A stretch of 64,000 nucleotides of DNA from Lachnospiraceae bacterium (GCA_014804445.1 JAAUZU010000008.1:92767-156766); one strand, 5' to 3'; counted from the stretch's first letter, positions 54,230 to 62,961 are shown. Program-made: numbers and translations. The notes: a model not told the origin generated them from the letters alone.

Positions 54230-55216
54230 ATGTTGTACTCATTGCTGAATTCAAATACAGACTATTATGTGAACCTGCATGGGGAGCAGGTGATTACACA
54301 CGCCGAGAAAAGTGTCTGGAAGGGAACGGACTGCATTTGGCAGGAGGAACCGGTGTCAGCAGGGATTATGCAGCGGATTGCCGCCACGGATATCCAAAAC
54401 GAGAGGCTGTTTATAGATTTCGGAGGCGTTTTGCAGCAGCAGAGCGATGGGGAAAAAGAGATACAGGAGACCCTGGAGCTTTTGCACAGAAGGAAGAACA
54501 CGGTTTATCTGATGAACATTGTGGAAGAAGCCGGAATTCGTCTGGAGAAGGGGCTTGAGAAAAAAGGAATTGTCATGCAGAGAGAGCAGGCAGAGGGCGG
54601 CGGATGGTTTTGTGAAGTGTCGCCGTCTAATAGTGCGCGGGACATCCGTCAGGCGGCATTGTGCGAGAAGGCAATCCATGATATCCATATGGACAATCTG
54701 CTGATTTTGATGGAGGAGAGTCCGAAGGGGAAGACCTTTCAAATAGACAGGCTTTTGCAGGATGGAGAAAACTGCCTCTATTACTTTTTTTACAGGCTTG
54801 CCATGCGGCTGATAGAGAAGGGAATGGTGGAACCTTTTGGAAAAAACAGGGATAAACTCTGCTTTGTGCCGGACAATCCGCCTGCCGTACCGATTGCAAA
54901 AGCATTGGCAGTATTCCTCGGTACTGAGGTGCAGTGTGAGGAAGCACAGAATGGCAGGTTTCGGCCGGATATGGAGTATATCATTGTGCGGGATGTGTTT
55001 CACATGTCCTGCGAGCTGGACAGGCTGAGCACGGCGATTTCCATGAGCGGCGGACTGGTGAAAGGCGTCGCCTGTCTGGTGGATATCTATACCGGCGTGG
55101 GTAACAGAAAGAACCGGGTCAGCCTTCACACCATTGATTTGGAGCGGGGAATCAGCTATAGAATAAGGCAAAAACGGGAAAACTTAGGGCAAAAGGATGA
55201 CTTTTGGAAAAGATAA
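54230..55216 (+). CDS. Orphan protein with degenerate phosphoribosyltransferase-like domain
   Basis: 328 residues, function not recognised. The C-terminal part (about 205-290) follows the type I PRTase layout: LCFVPDNPPAVPIAKALAVFLG, then MEYIIVRDVFHMS at 248-260 in the place of the PRPP loop, and GLVKGVACLVDIYTGVG. The canonical DD-x4-TG of the loop is replaced by RDVFHMSCE, so PRPP binding is doubtful. The N-terminal part (about 55-100) has a strand-helix pattern vaguely like a STAS domain. AGGAGGAG fixes the start at 54230. It sits directly upstream of FKP with that gene's promoter inside its 3' end. Confidence 0.5.
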   Translation: MLYSLLNSNTDYYVNLHGEQVITHAEKSVWKGTDCIWQEEPVSAGIMQRIAATDIQNERLFIDFGGVLQQQSDGEKEIQETLELLHRRKNTVYLMNIVEEAGIRLEKGLEKKGIVMQREQAEGGGWFCEVSPSNSARDIRQAALCEKAIHDIHMDNLLILMEESPKGKTFQIDRLLQDGENCLYYFFYRLAMRLIEKGMVEPFGKNRDKLCFVPDNPPAVPIAKALAVFLGTEVQCEEAQNGRFRPDMEYIIVRDVFHMSCELDRLSTAISMSGGLVKGVACLVDIYTGVGNRKNRVSLHTIDLERGISYRIRQKRENLGQKDDFWKR

Positions 55217-55225
55217 TGCTATAAT
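55197..55225 (+). promoter_or_regulatory. Promoter of the FKP unit, TGACT/extended -10 class
   Basis: ATGACT at 55197-55202, a 17-base spacer ending in TGC and TATAAT at 55220-55225. The -35 lies inside the last codons of the PRTase-like gene. Nearly identical to the promoter at 52924. The start codon of FKP follows after about 28 bases of leader, with AAAGGAGAG as ribosome site. Confidence 0.73.
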
Positions 55226-55260
55226 TGCTGTAATTAGGCTTCTAAGAAAAGGAGAGGGCG

Positions 55261-58242
55261 ATGCAGCAGTTATTTTTACAACAGAGTTATCAGGATTGTT
55301 GGGAAATATATGAAAAGAGTCTGCAGAATGGCTCGTGTATCAGGTGGGATTATGTGGTTTTAACCGCATCCAACGAGGCGCAGGCCGAGAGTTACCGGAC
55401 GCAGATAGAGTACCGCAGCATGTCGGGGTATCTGCCTGAGAACACGAAATACGTGGTATTGGCTGACCCGGATGGAAAGCGGGTGGGAAGCGGCGGCGCC
55501 ACGTTAAATGTGCTGCGCTATCTGGCTGAGGATGGGTGCGGCAGCTTTTCAGGCAAGCGGATTCTGGTGATACATTCCGGCGGGGACAGCAAGCGGATTC
55601 CCCAGTACAGTATATGCGGCAAAATTTTTTCCCCGGTTCCCAGAGAACTGCCGGATGGCAGGAATTCCACGCTGTTTGATGAATTTATGATTAGTATGGC
55701 GGGCGTTGCCGGCAGGCTCAAGGAGGGTATGCTGGTGCTTTCCGGAGACGTGCTGCTGTTGTTCAATCCTCTCCAGATTGATTTTACCTTTTCGGGGGCG
55801 GCTGCGCTCTCCATCAAGGAGCCGGTTTCTCTTGGGACAAGGCATGGCGTTTTCTTGAACGACGGTTCCGACTATGTGGGAAGATTTCTGCACAAACAGA
55901 CAGAGGAAGTGCTTACAGAATATGGCGCGGTCAACGACAGGGGCTGCGTGGATTTGGACACGGGAGCGGTCGCGCTGGATGTAAAGCTGATGGAAGCGTT
56001 ATATGGTCTTATCAGCACGGACGGCAGGGTGGATGAGGAAAAATTTGCCTGTTTTGTCAATGAAAAGGCGCGTATCAGTTTTTACGGCGATTTTCTCTAT
56101 CCGATTGCAAAAGAGGCGGATAGGGAATCCTATATGAAAGAGGCGGGAGACGGCCCTGTGTGCGAGGAGCTTCTTTCCTGCAGACGGGCAATCTGGGATG
56201 CCATTTCAGGTTTTTCCATGCGGCTGCTCAGTCTGACGCCGGCGGAGTTTATCCATTTCGGCACCACGAAGGAACTGCGGGAGCTTATGACAAAGGGCGT
56301 GGAGGAGTACGCCTTTTTGGGCTGGAAAAAAACGGTGGGAACAGGGTTCGAGCAGGGGGGACTGGCGGTCTACAATTCCCTCATCGGACAGGGTATATTT
56401 GTAGATGACAAGGTGTATATAGAAAACTCCGTGCTGAAATCCGGTATGCGGATTGGACGGGGCAGCATTATCAGCAATATCCGGTATGCCGGAGAGGAAA
56501 AACCGGTGATTCCCGCCGGTGTGGTATTGTCGGGCGCACGTCTGCTGGACGGACGTTTTACGGTTCGTATTTATGGTGTGGAGGACAACCCGAAGGATAA
56601 AATCGGAGAAATGATGAGCGGCAATATCCTGACTCTTTTGGGGGAGGATATTACATTGTGGGAGGCTCCCATTTACCCTGTCTGTGAGGAAAGGGACGAG
56701 GCTGTGCAGGCGGCGCTTATCACATACCGTATGATGAAGGGAATTGCCTCGGTTGAGGAAAAAGAGTGGTGGCTTGCGCAGGAGAAAATCAGCCTGAGCC
56801 GGAGCTTTGCGCAGGCGGACGTCCGTTATGCTGTTACCGGTGTTTTAGAACTTGCGGAGCAGATTGCGGTTTACCGCGCTATCTTGCTGCTGGCGCAGCA
56901 ATTGCCGTGGCAGGCTGCCATGGAGGTATTTGGTAAGCGGGGCATGAACGAAGAGCAGGAGAAGCAGATGCTTGCGATGGCGGGTACGGTGGAGTTCGGC
57001 ACATCTGTCCGGATTTACAACGCGCTTGCAGGCGAAGCAAAGCGGCGCGGGCGTTCTTATGAGAACTATGAAAAAATGTGTTTTGCGGCAATCCGCAACG
57101 CTGTGTATGAAAATAATGGCGTCCACTGTCAGGAAATGCTGCAGTTTCAGAAGGATGAGGCGCATGTGGAGTTTCCGGTCCGTGTCAACTGGGCGGGAGG
57201 ATGGACGGACACACCGCCCCATTGTCTGGAAAAAGGCGGCACAGTGGTCAATGCTGCCATCAAGGTAAACGGCGTGCTGCCGGTACAGGTTACGGTGCGG
57301 AAAATAGAGGCATTAAAGATAGAGGTGGCAAGCGAGGATATTGGTGCGTTTGGGGAATTGTGTTCGCTGGAAGAAATTTACGACTGCAGCAATCCCTACG
57401 ATGCCTTTGCCCTGCATAAGGCGGCTCTGCTTGCCTGCGGCGTGGTGCCGGAGGTCTTGCCCGAGGGAGAAGGTCTTACCCTTCAGGATGTTTTAAAGAA
57501 GCTGGGCGGCGGACTTTTCCTTTCCACGCAGGTTGTGGGGATTCCAAAGGGATCAGGACTGGGCACCAGCAGCATACTGGCGGCGGCATGTATCAAAGCT
57601 ATCTATGAGGTGATGGGCGTATCTGCTGCGGACGAAGAGCTGTACAGGCTTGTGCTCTATATGGAACAGCTTATGAGCACGGGAGGCGGCTGGCAGGATC
57701 AGGTCGGCGGACTGTGCGGCGGTATCAAGTTTATCACCACCACGCCCGGGCTTACACAGGATATCCGGGTGCGCAAGGTAGAGATAAGCGAGACGGCGGC
57801 AGCGGAGCTGCAGGAGCGTTTTGCACTGATTTATACGGGTCAGCGGCGACTGGCGCGCAACTTGCTCAGGGATGTGATGAGCAGTTATATCGGCGGACGG
57901 CGAGAGACTGTGGAGGCGCTGTATTTTATGCACAAGATGGCGGCGCTTATGCGCTTTGAGCTGGAGAGAGGCGATATTGACGAGGTGGCAAAGCTCTTGA
58001 ACCGGCACTGGGAGCTGTCAAAACAGCTCGACGACGGCTGCACCAACACTTGTATTGAGCAGATATTCAGGGCTTGTGAGGATTTGATAGCCGGCAGATT
58101 TATTGCGGGAGCCGGCGGCGGTGGCTTTTTGCAGGTGATTTTAAAACGGAATGTGACGAAACAGCAGCTTCGCGAGCGGTTGAGAGAGGTATTTCAGGAC
58201 AGCGGCGTGGATGTTTGGGACAGTGAGTTTGTGTGGGAATGA
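55261..58242 (+). CDS. fkp: Bifunctional L-fucokinase / GDP-L-fucose pyrophosphorylase
   Basis: 993 residues, close to Bacteroides FKP (about 950). The N-terminal half is the fucose-1-phosphate guanylyltransferase domain, with ADPDGKRVGSGGATLN at 69-83 and SGGDSKRIPQYS. Residues beyond about 635 are a GHMP kinase with VNWAGGWTDTPPH and the ATP loop GIPKGSGLGTSS near 760. The enzyme turns free L-fucose into fucose-1-phosphate and then GDP-fucose, a salvage route. Its product is the donor for the GT11 at 13756. The gene is visibly more GC-rich than the membrane-protein genes around it. No frameshift seen. Confidence 0.9.
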   Translation: MQQLFLQQSYQDCWEIYEKSLQNGSCIRWDYVVLTASNEAQAESYRTQIEYRSMSGYLPENTKYVVLADPDGKRVGSGGATLNVLRYLAEDGCGSFSGKRILVIHSGGDSKRIPQYSICGKIFSPVPRELPDGRNSTLFDEFMISMAGVAGRLKEGMLVLSGDVLLLFNPLQIDFTFSGAAALSIKEPVSLGTRHGVFLNDGSDYVGRFLHKQTEEVLTEYGAVNDRGCVDLDTGAVALDVKLMEALYGLISTDGRVDEEKFACFVNEKARISFYGDFLYPIAKEADRESYMKEAGDGPVCEELLSCRRAIWDAISGFSMRLLSLTPAEFIHFGTTKELRELMTKGVEEYAFLGWKKTVGTGFEQGGLAVYNSLIGQGIFVDDKVYIENSVLKSGMRIGRGSIISNIRYAGEEKPVIPAGVVLSGARLLDGRFTVRIYGVEDNPKDKIGEMMSGNILTLLGEDITLWEAPIYPVCEERDEAVQAALITYRMMKGIASVEEKEWWLAQEKISLSRSFAQADVRYAVTGVLELAEQIAVYRAILLLAQQLPWQAAMEVFGKRGMNEEQEKQMLAMAGTVEFGTSVRIYNALAGEAKRRGRSYENYEKMCFAAIRNAVYENNGVHCQEMLQFQKDEAHVEFPVRVNWAGGWTDTPPHCLEKGGTVVNAAIKVNGVLPVQVTVRKIEALKIEVASEDIGAFGELCSLEEIYDCSNPYDAFALHKAALLACGVVPEVLPEGEGLTLQDVLKKLGGGLFLSTQVVGIPKGSGLGTSSILAAACIKAIYEVMGVSAADEELYRLVLYMEQLMSTGGGWQDQVGGLCGGIKFITTTPGLTQDIRVRKVEISETAAAELQERFALIYTGQRRLARNLLRDVMSSYIGGRRETVEALYFMHKMAALMRFELERGDIDEVAKLLNRHWELSKQLDDGCTNTCIEQIFRACEDLIAGRFIAGAGGGGFLQVILKRNVTKQQLRERLREVFQDSGVDVWDSEFVWE

Positions 58243-58250
58243 GGATTCAG

Positions 58251-58799
58251 ATGGACAGATACGAAGACGAAAATATCTACCTCCGCCTTATGACGGACGA
58301 GGACACGGAGGACATTATCCGCTGGCGGAACAGCGACGCAGTGCGAAAAAGGTTTATCTATCAGGCGCTTTTTACAAGGCAGTCCCATGAAAAATGGGTG
58401 GAAACCATGGTGCGCACCGGCAAGGTGGTGCAGATGATCATCTGTGAAAAAAAAGGAGATAAGAAGGTCGGTTCCGTGTATATCAGGGATATCGATGCAG
58501 TACACCATAAAGGAGAATACGGTATCTTTATTGGTGAGGCAGAAGCCAGGGGAAAGGGATACGGAACGGCGGCAGCGCGTTTGATGAAGCGGTATGCTTT
58601 TTCAGAGCTGCATCTGCATCGCCTGTTTCTGCGGGTGTTTGCGGACAATGCGCAGGCGATTGCAAGCTATGAAAAAGCCGGCTTTGTAAGGGAAGCATAT
58701 CTTAGGGACGATGTGTGCATAGACGGGCAGTTTCGGGATATCGTACTGATGGCTGTGCTCGCGGAAACAGATACAAAAGAAAACAAACAGAAGTCTTGA
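58251..58799 (+). CDS. GNAT family N-acetyltransferase
   Basis: 182 residues. IYLRLMTDEDTEDIIRWRN opens the domain, and EARGKGYGTAAARL is the acetyl-CoA loop, followed by ASYEKAGFVREAYL. The pattern is that of RimJ/PseH-like enzymes. Between FKP and a WecE-like aminotransferase, N-acetylation of the 4-amino sugar made by the latter is the likely role. ATG at 58251 has GAGG six bases upstream; the GTG at 58233 overlaps FKP and is less likely. Confidence 0.85.
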   Translation: MDRYEDENIYLRLMTDEDTEDIIRWRNSDAVRKRFIYQALFTRQSHEKWVETMVRTGKVVQMIICEKKGDKKVGSVYIRDIDAVHHKGEYGIFIGEAEARGKGYGTAAARLMKRYAFSELHLHRLFLRVFADNAQAIASYEKAGFVREAYLRDDVCIDGQFRDIVLMAVLAETDTKENKQKS

Positions 58800-58819
58800 A
58801 AAGACAGAAAAGAGGAGCT

Positions 58820-59956
58820 ATGAAATTTAATTTTAACGTACCACCCTATACGGGAAAAGAAGCAGAGTATATCGCGCAGGCTGTGCAAAACCAGAAAATC
58901 TGCGGCGACGGTGAGTTTACAAAAAAGTGCAATAAGTGGATAGAAGAGAAGACAGGAACGAAGAAGTGCCTGCTGACCACTTCCTGCACCCATGCAACGG
59001 AGCTTGCGGCTCTGCTTTTAGATATCAAGCCCGGGGACGAGGTCATTATGCCGTCCTACACCTTTGTGTCCACGGCGGACGCTTTTGTGCTGCGGGGAGC
59101 GGTGCCGGTGTTTGTGGACATCAGACCGGATACCATGAACATCGACGAAAAATTGATTGAGGACGCCATAACGGACAAGACGAAGGCGATTGTACCGGTG
59201 CACTATGCAGGCGTGTCTTGCGAGATGGACACGATTATGGACATTGCGGAAAGGCATAATCTGTATGTGGTGGAGGATGCTGCACAGGGCATTATGTCTT
59301 CTTACAAGGGACAGGCGCTTGGCACTTTTGGAGAGTTTGGCTGCTTTTCCTTCCATGAAACCAAAAATTACAGCATGGGCGAGGGCGGCGCACTGCTGAT
59401 TCGGGATGATGCGTTCGTTGAAAGGGCGGAGATTATAAGGGAAAAGGGAACGAACCGCTCCCAATACTACAGGGGACAGGTTGACAAATACAGATGGGTG
59501 GATTTTGGCTCGTCCTATCTGCCCAGCGATATGAACGCGGCTTATCTGTATGCCCAGCTTGAGGTGGCGGAAGCAATTAATGACGCGCGGCTTGCCGTGT
59601 GGAACCGCTATTATGAAAATCTGACGCCTCTTGCGGAGAGTGGCAGAATTGAACTGCCCGTGGTGCCGGAGGGATGTGTTCACAATGCGCACATGTTCTA
59701 TATCAAGGCGGCGGATATGGAAGAACGGACAGCCTTGATAAACTTTTTGAAGGAGAATGATATTTTATCCGTATTCCATTATATTCCGCTTCACACAGCG
59801 CCTGCCGGACAGAAATTCGGGCGCTTCCATGGGGAAGACAGGTTTACAACAAGGGAAAGCGAGCGCCTGCTGCGTCTTCCCATGTACTATAAGCTGACGC
59901 CGGATGATGCGGATTATATCAGCGGCAAGGTGAAAGAGTTTTACGGCAGCAGGTAG
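58820..59956 (+). CDS. dTDP-4-amino-4,6-dideoxygalactose transaminase-like aminotransferase (WecE/RffA)
   Basis: 378-residue DegT/DnrJ/EryC1/StrS PLP enzyme. GDGEFTKKC, TTSCTHATELAALLLDIKPGD, EDAAQG with Asp153, and SFHETKN with the PLP Lys182 are present. REKGTNRSQYYRGQVDKY and FHYIPLH follow WecE almost word for word as recalled. The characterised reaction is glutamate-dependent amination of dTDP-4-keto-6-deoxyglucose to Fuc4N. rmlA/rmlB are not in the window, so the 4-keto sugar comes from elsewhere or from the PseB-type enzyme at 53014. AGAGGAG precedes the ATG. Confidence 0.9.
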   Translation: MKFNFNVPPYTGKEAEYIAQAVQNQKICGDGEFTKKCNKWIEEKTGTKKCLLTTSCTHATELAALLLDIKPGDEVIMPSYTFVSTADAFVLRGAVPVFVDIRPDTMNIDEKLIEDAITDKTKAIVPVHYAGVSCEMDTIMDIAERHNLYVVEDAAQGIMSSYKGQALGTFGEFGCFSFHETKNYSMGEGGALLIRDDAFVERAEIIREKGTNRSQYYRGQVDKYRWVDFGSSYLPSDMNAAYLYAQLEVAEAINDARLAVWNRYYENLTPLAESGRIELPVVPEGCVHNAHMFYIKAADMEERTALINFLKENDILSVFHYIPLHTAPAGQKFGRFHGEDRFTTRESERLLRLPMYYKLTPDDADYISGKVKEFYGSR

Positions 59957-59997
59957 CAGCGCTGTATGTAATCTGCCGCTTTGTATGGAGGATAAAA

Positions 59998-61056
59998 ATG
60001 CTGGTTTTGCAAATCGGAATATTACTGCTTTTTATGGCTGCGGTTCCGTTGGGAATCGGCGCAGGTATCGCATCTTTTGTGGATGGACAGAAAAATAATG
60101 CAGGTTTTATGTGGATGGCGGGCTATTTGGTTTTGCTCGCTGTCTTTCAGTTTGTGTCAGTGCCCATGGTGATAAAAGGAGCGAGATTTTCCACACTGGT
60201 GCTGTGGTTCGCAGTACTTTGTATTCTTTTATCTGTGGCAGGAATTGCTCTTAGGCTGCAATATATGCGCAGGCATCCGGCTTTGCGGCCGGTAAAGGAA
60301 AGAAGCGGAAAAAGAGAAATCATACTCTGGGCAGTATTTGGCGCACTGCTGCTTTTGCAGTTATTCATGGCGGGCCGTCTTACCTTTGCCGACGGGGATG
60401 ACTCCTATTTTGTAACGGTTTCCACCATTGCGGACGGCACGGACACCATGTATTTTTATCTGCCCTACACAGGCGGCACCACCAGTCTGGATATGCGGCA
60501 TGCACTTGCACCATTTCCCCTGTATATTGCTTTTCTGGCGAGGGTGACGGGGCTTCATACCGCGACGGTAGCGCATGTCGCGCTGCCCATGGTTTTGATT
60601 CCGCTGACGTATTGTATCTATGGATTAATCGGGAGCCGGCTGCTGAAAGGAAGGAGCAGGCAGCTTCCCGTTTTTATGATTTTTACGGCGATTTTGATTT
60701 TGTGGAGTAATTATTCCCTGTACACGGCGGAAACTTTTTTGATGACAAGAACCCGGCAGGGAAAGGCGGCGCTGGGCAATATTGTAGTGCCTGCGTTTTT
60801 CTTTCTGGTATATCTGACCGGTGAGCGCCTTGCAGAAAATAAAAAGGTGGAAAAGAGTCTTTGGATGCTTTTGTTCTGCCTGACGACTTTTTCCTGTCTG
60901 TGCAGTACCTTCGGCGGTTTTTTGACAGCGGTGCTGTTCGGCGCTTTTGGGCTGTGTGCGCTGCTCACCTATAAGAGGTGGCGGCTTTTACTTCCTCTTG
61001 TGTTCTGCCTGCTGCCGGCGGCAGTCTATATGGGCATGTATATGATACTGAAATAA
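59998..61056 (+). CDS. Polytopic membrane protein, unknown function
   Basis: 352 residues with about nine hydrophobic helices. The loop after the third or fourth helix contains TFADGDDSYFVTVSTIADG, an acidic stretch where GT-C-like proteins hold catalytic residues; possibly a DUF6077-type protein. A strong GGAGG site precedes the ATG. It is followed by a second membrane protein 15 bases on, and the two may form one complex. Confidence 0.55.
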   Translation: MLVLQIGILLLFMAAVPLGIGAGIASFVDGQKNNAGFMWMAGYLVLLAVFQFVSVPMVIKGARFSTLVLWFAVLCILLSVAGIALRLQYMRRHPALRPVKERSGKREIILWAVFGALLLLQLFMAGRLTFADGDDSYFVTVSTIADGTDTMYFYLPYTGGTTSLDMRHALAPFPLYIAFLARVTGLHTATVAHVALPMVLIPLTYCIYGLIGSRLLKGRSRQLPVFMIFTAILILWSNYSLYTAETFLMTRTRQGKAALGNIVVPAFFFLVYLTGERLAENKKVEKSLWMLLFCLTTFSCLCSTFGGFLTAVLFGAFGLCALLTYKRWRLLLPLVFCLLPAAVYMGMYMILK

Positions 61057-61071
61057 TGGTAGGAGGCTTGC

Positions 61072-61839
61072 ATGGAAAGTATGTGGAACTGGGTGCTTAC
61101 CCAGTATAAGGGATATATCGGAACCGGCATGATAGCAGGGCTGTTCTTGGTGGCGCTGGTATGGCTGTTTGTCTCTGAAAAAAACAAAAATACCAGAATT
61201 GTCTTTATCTATGTGCCTGTTGTGGTGTTGATCCTGTTTTTCTGCCCCCTGTTTGCAAAAGTTGTCCATGCGTTTACGGGAGAGGAAATCTACTACCGGA
61301 TTTTGTGGCTGGTGCCTGTGATACCCGTTTTGGCGTATGCGGCGGTCAAGCTTATGCTGCAGTGTGCCGGAAAGAAAAGATTGATTGTGGGAGCGGCGCT
61401 TGGCGGCATTATTATTTTGTCAGGCAGTCTTGTGTATGAAAGTCCTTACTTTTCCAAGGCGGAAAACAGGTATCATGTGCCGGAGGCGGTGGTAAAAATT
61501 TGTGATACCATCGAGGTAAAGGGAGAATGGGTCTGGGCAGCGTTTCCGGAAGAACTGATACCGTTTGTGCGTCAGTATTCGCCATGGATCAATATGCCTT
61601 ATGGCAGGGAGATGCTGATTAGCCGATGGTCTGTGTGGGGATTTAAGAGCGAACTGTACGACTTGCTGAAGGAGGAAACCTTGAACGTGGAAAGAATCGC
61701 GGAACTGGCGCGGGAGCAGAACTGCGATTATGTTGTATTTGCAGAGGGGAAAAAGTTGTCCGGCAGCTTTGAAAGCTATGGATTTGAACTGCTTGACGTA
61801 ATATGCGGGTATGCCGTCTATGCAGACAGCGGGTTATAG
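61072..61839 (+). CDS. Membrane protein with C-terminal soluble domain, unknown function
   Basis: 255 residues. Three or four hydrophobic segments in the first 125 residues are followed by a soluble domain of about 130 residues ending in DYVVFAEGKKL. A GGAGG site precedes the ATG, so it is a separate gene and not simply the broken end of the upstream ORF, although the two together would make a GT-C-sized protein. Last gene before the terminator at 61840. Confidence 0.55.
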   Translation: MESMWNWVLTQYKGYIGTGMIAGLFLVALVWLFVSEKNKNTRIVFIYVPVVVLILFFCPLFAKVVHAFTGEEIYYRILWLVPVIPVLAYAAVKLMLQCAGKKRLIVGAALGGIIILSGSLVYESPYFSKAENRYHVPEAVVKICDTIEVKGEWVWAAFPEELIPFVRQYSPWINMPYGREMLISRWSVWGFKSELYDLLKEETLNVERIAELAREQNCDYVVFAEGKKLSGSFESYGFELLDVICGYAVYADSGL

Positions 61840-61867
61840 AAAAAAGCCGGACTTTTCCGGCTTTTTT
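61840..61867. terminator. Bidirectional intrinsic terminator
   Basis: AAAAAAGCCGG (61840-61850), a six-base loop, CCGGCTTTTTT (61857-61867). The stem has A and T runs on both sides, so it serves both the + strand FKP unit and the - strand gene ending at 61870. Marks the right end of the glycan transcription units. Confidence 0.9.
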
Positions 61868-61869
61868 AA

Positions 61870-62847
61870 CTATTCAGTATCGGTGAGTTTTTCCAGCGCC
61901 TTTTTCATCTGTGCAGCGACAAGCTTTCTGCCCTCCGCGTTGAGGTGCATATTGTCAGTCAGATAATCGGCTGCGTTATCTTCGCGTATGCCACCGTAAA
62001 GGTTATCGATGAAGGTCACTTCATCATACACACAGGCCTCGTATTGATAGAAGAAGTAAGAGGACAGTCGTCCGGTACCGAATTCCTTGGAGTCGCTGCT
62101 CACATAACTGCCGTCCTCCGCCACATCAAAGGCGTAGGTTGGTGACATGACGACTACCTGAATCCATGGATAAGCCTGACGAATCAGTTGGATTCCGGAT
62201 ATCATGGAGCCTGTGAAAAAGCGGGTGTCGGACATGTTTCCTTCATTGTGAATGGCACGTCTGGCAAGATGGTCACTTCCATCATACATAATATAGATAA
62301 AATCAACCGTATTGAAGTCGATGGTCTGCAGAAGCTCTACTGCCGCTTTGGTATCGTCGTCAACTTCCCCCATAGAGGTGAGGGCGGAGCTTAAAGTGTC
62401 GCCGCCGTTTCCGACAGCGGCAGCAGCAAGGTGATAGAAGCTGAAGGCATCAATGGCGTAATCCGTGGCTGAGAAAACTTCGTTGTAGGTGCTCATATAG
62501 GAGCCCGGGATAGCACAGTTGTAAACAACAGCATCGGCCTCTTTGGCAAGAAGCCGGCATGGATTGTCGGAGGCGTCCCTGTCATCGGCAAAGGGTGCGT
62601 TTCCGAAGCAGACGATTGTGGTAACGCCGTCGTCCTCAGGAAAGCCTGTTGTATCTTCTATTTTGTAAAAGGTATCATAGACGGTTATCTCGGGATTGTC
62701 GGGAACCGGTATGGCATCAATTTCATCCTTTGTGATACCGCGGCCAAAACCCCAGAATTTACGGACAATAATGATGATGGCCAGAATCGAGATAACTGCA
62801 AAAATCAAATGAAAACTTATTTTAAATTTCTTTTTATCCTTTTCCAT
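61870..62847 (-). CDS. Membrane-anchored SGNH/GDSL-like protein with altered nucleophile block
   Basis: 325 residues. One N-terminal hydrophobic anchor (about 10-30) places the rest outside the cell. TTIVCFGNAPFAD occupies the GDS position of SGNH hydrolases but reads GNA, so the catalytic Ser appears lost. The C-terminal DNMHLNAEGRKLVA keeps the DxxH block. IMYDGSDH may be the third block. ATG at 62847 is chosen for its GAGGA site five bases upstream; the listed start at 62883 is longer by twelve residues. Function is uncertain: binding, or catalysis by another residue. Confidence 0.75.
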   Translation of the reverse strand: MEKDKKKFKISFHLIFAVISILAIIIIVRKFWGFGRGITKDEIDAIPVPDNPEITVYDTFYKIEDTTGFPEDDGVTTIVCFGNAPFADDRDASDNPCRLLAKEADAVVYNCAIPGSYMSTYNEVFSATDYAIDAFSFYHLAAAAVGNGGDTLSSALTSMGEVDDDTKAAVELLQTIDFNTVDFIYIMYDGSDHLARRAIHNEGNMSDTRFFTGSMISGIQLIRQAYPWIQVVVMSPTYAFDVAEDGSYVSSDSKEFGTGRLSSYFFYQYEACVYDEVTFIDNLYGGIREDNAADYLTDNMHLNAEGRKLVAAQMKKALEKLTDTE

Positions 62848-62931
62848 ATTTTTCCTCATTTCTGCGCTTCTTTTTTGGCGCATTCCGCCGCTGTGCGGCA
62901 GTTATTACATTCCTATGTTTAAACTTGTTTG

Positions 62932-62961
62932 ATTGTACTATATACATGGAAAGATTGTCCA
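62932..62961 (-). promoter_or_regulatory. Promoter of the SGNH-like gene
   Basis: On the - strand TGGACA (62956-62961), an 18-base spacer and TACAAT (62932-62937), each one mismatch from consensus. Leader of about 80 bases to the ATG at 62847. Confidence 0.5.

Noticed and set aside
54076-54558. 160-residue + strand ORF overlapping the PRTase-like gene
   Set aside because: Shadow frame: it starts inside the leader hairpin region, and the overlapping frame at 54230 has the AGGAGGAG site and PRTase-like pattern.
59998-61839. One membrane protein gene split by a stop codon
   Set aside because: The second ORF has its own GGAGG site and ATG after a 15-base gap, and each part has coherent helices. 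Kept as two genes, though a split ancestor cannot be excluded.
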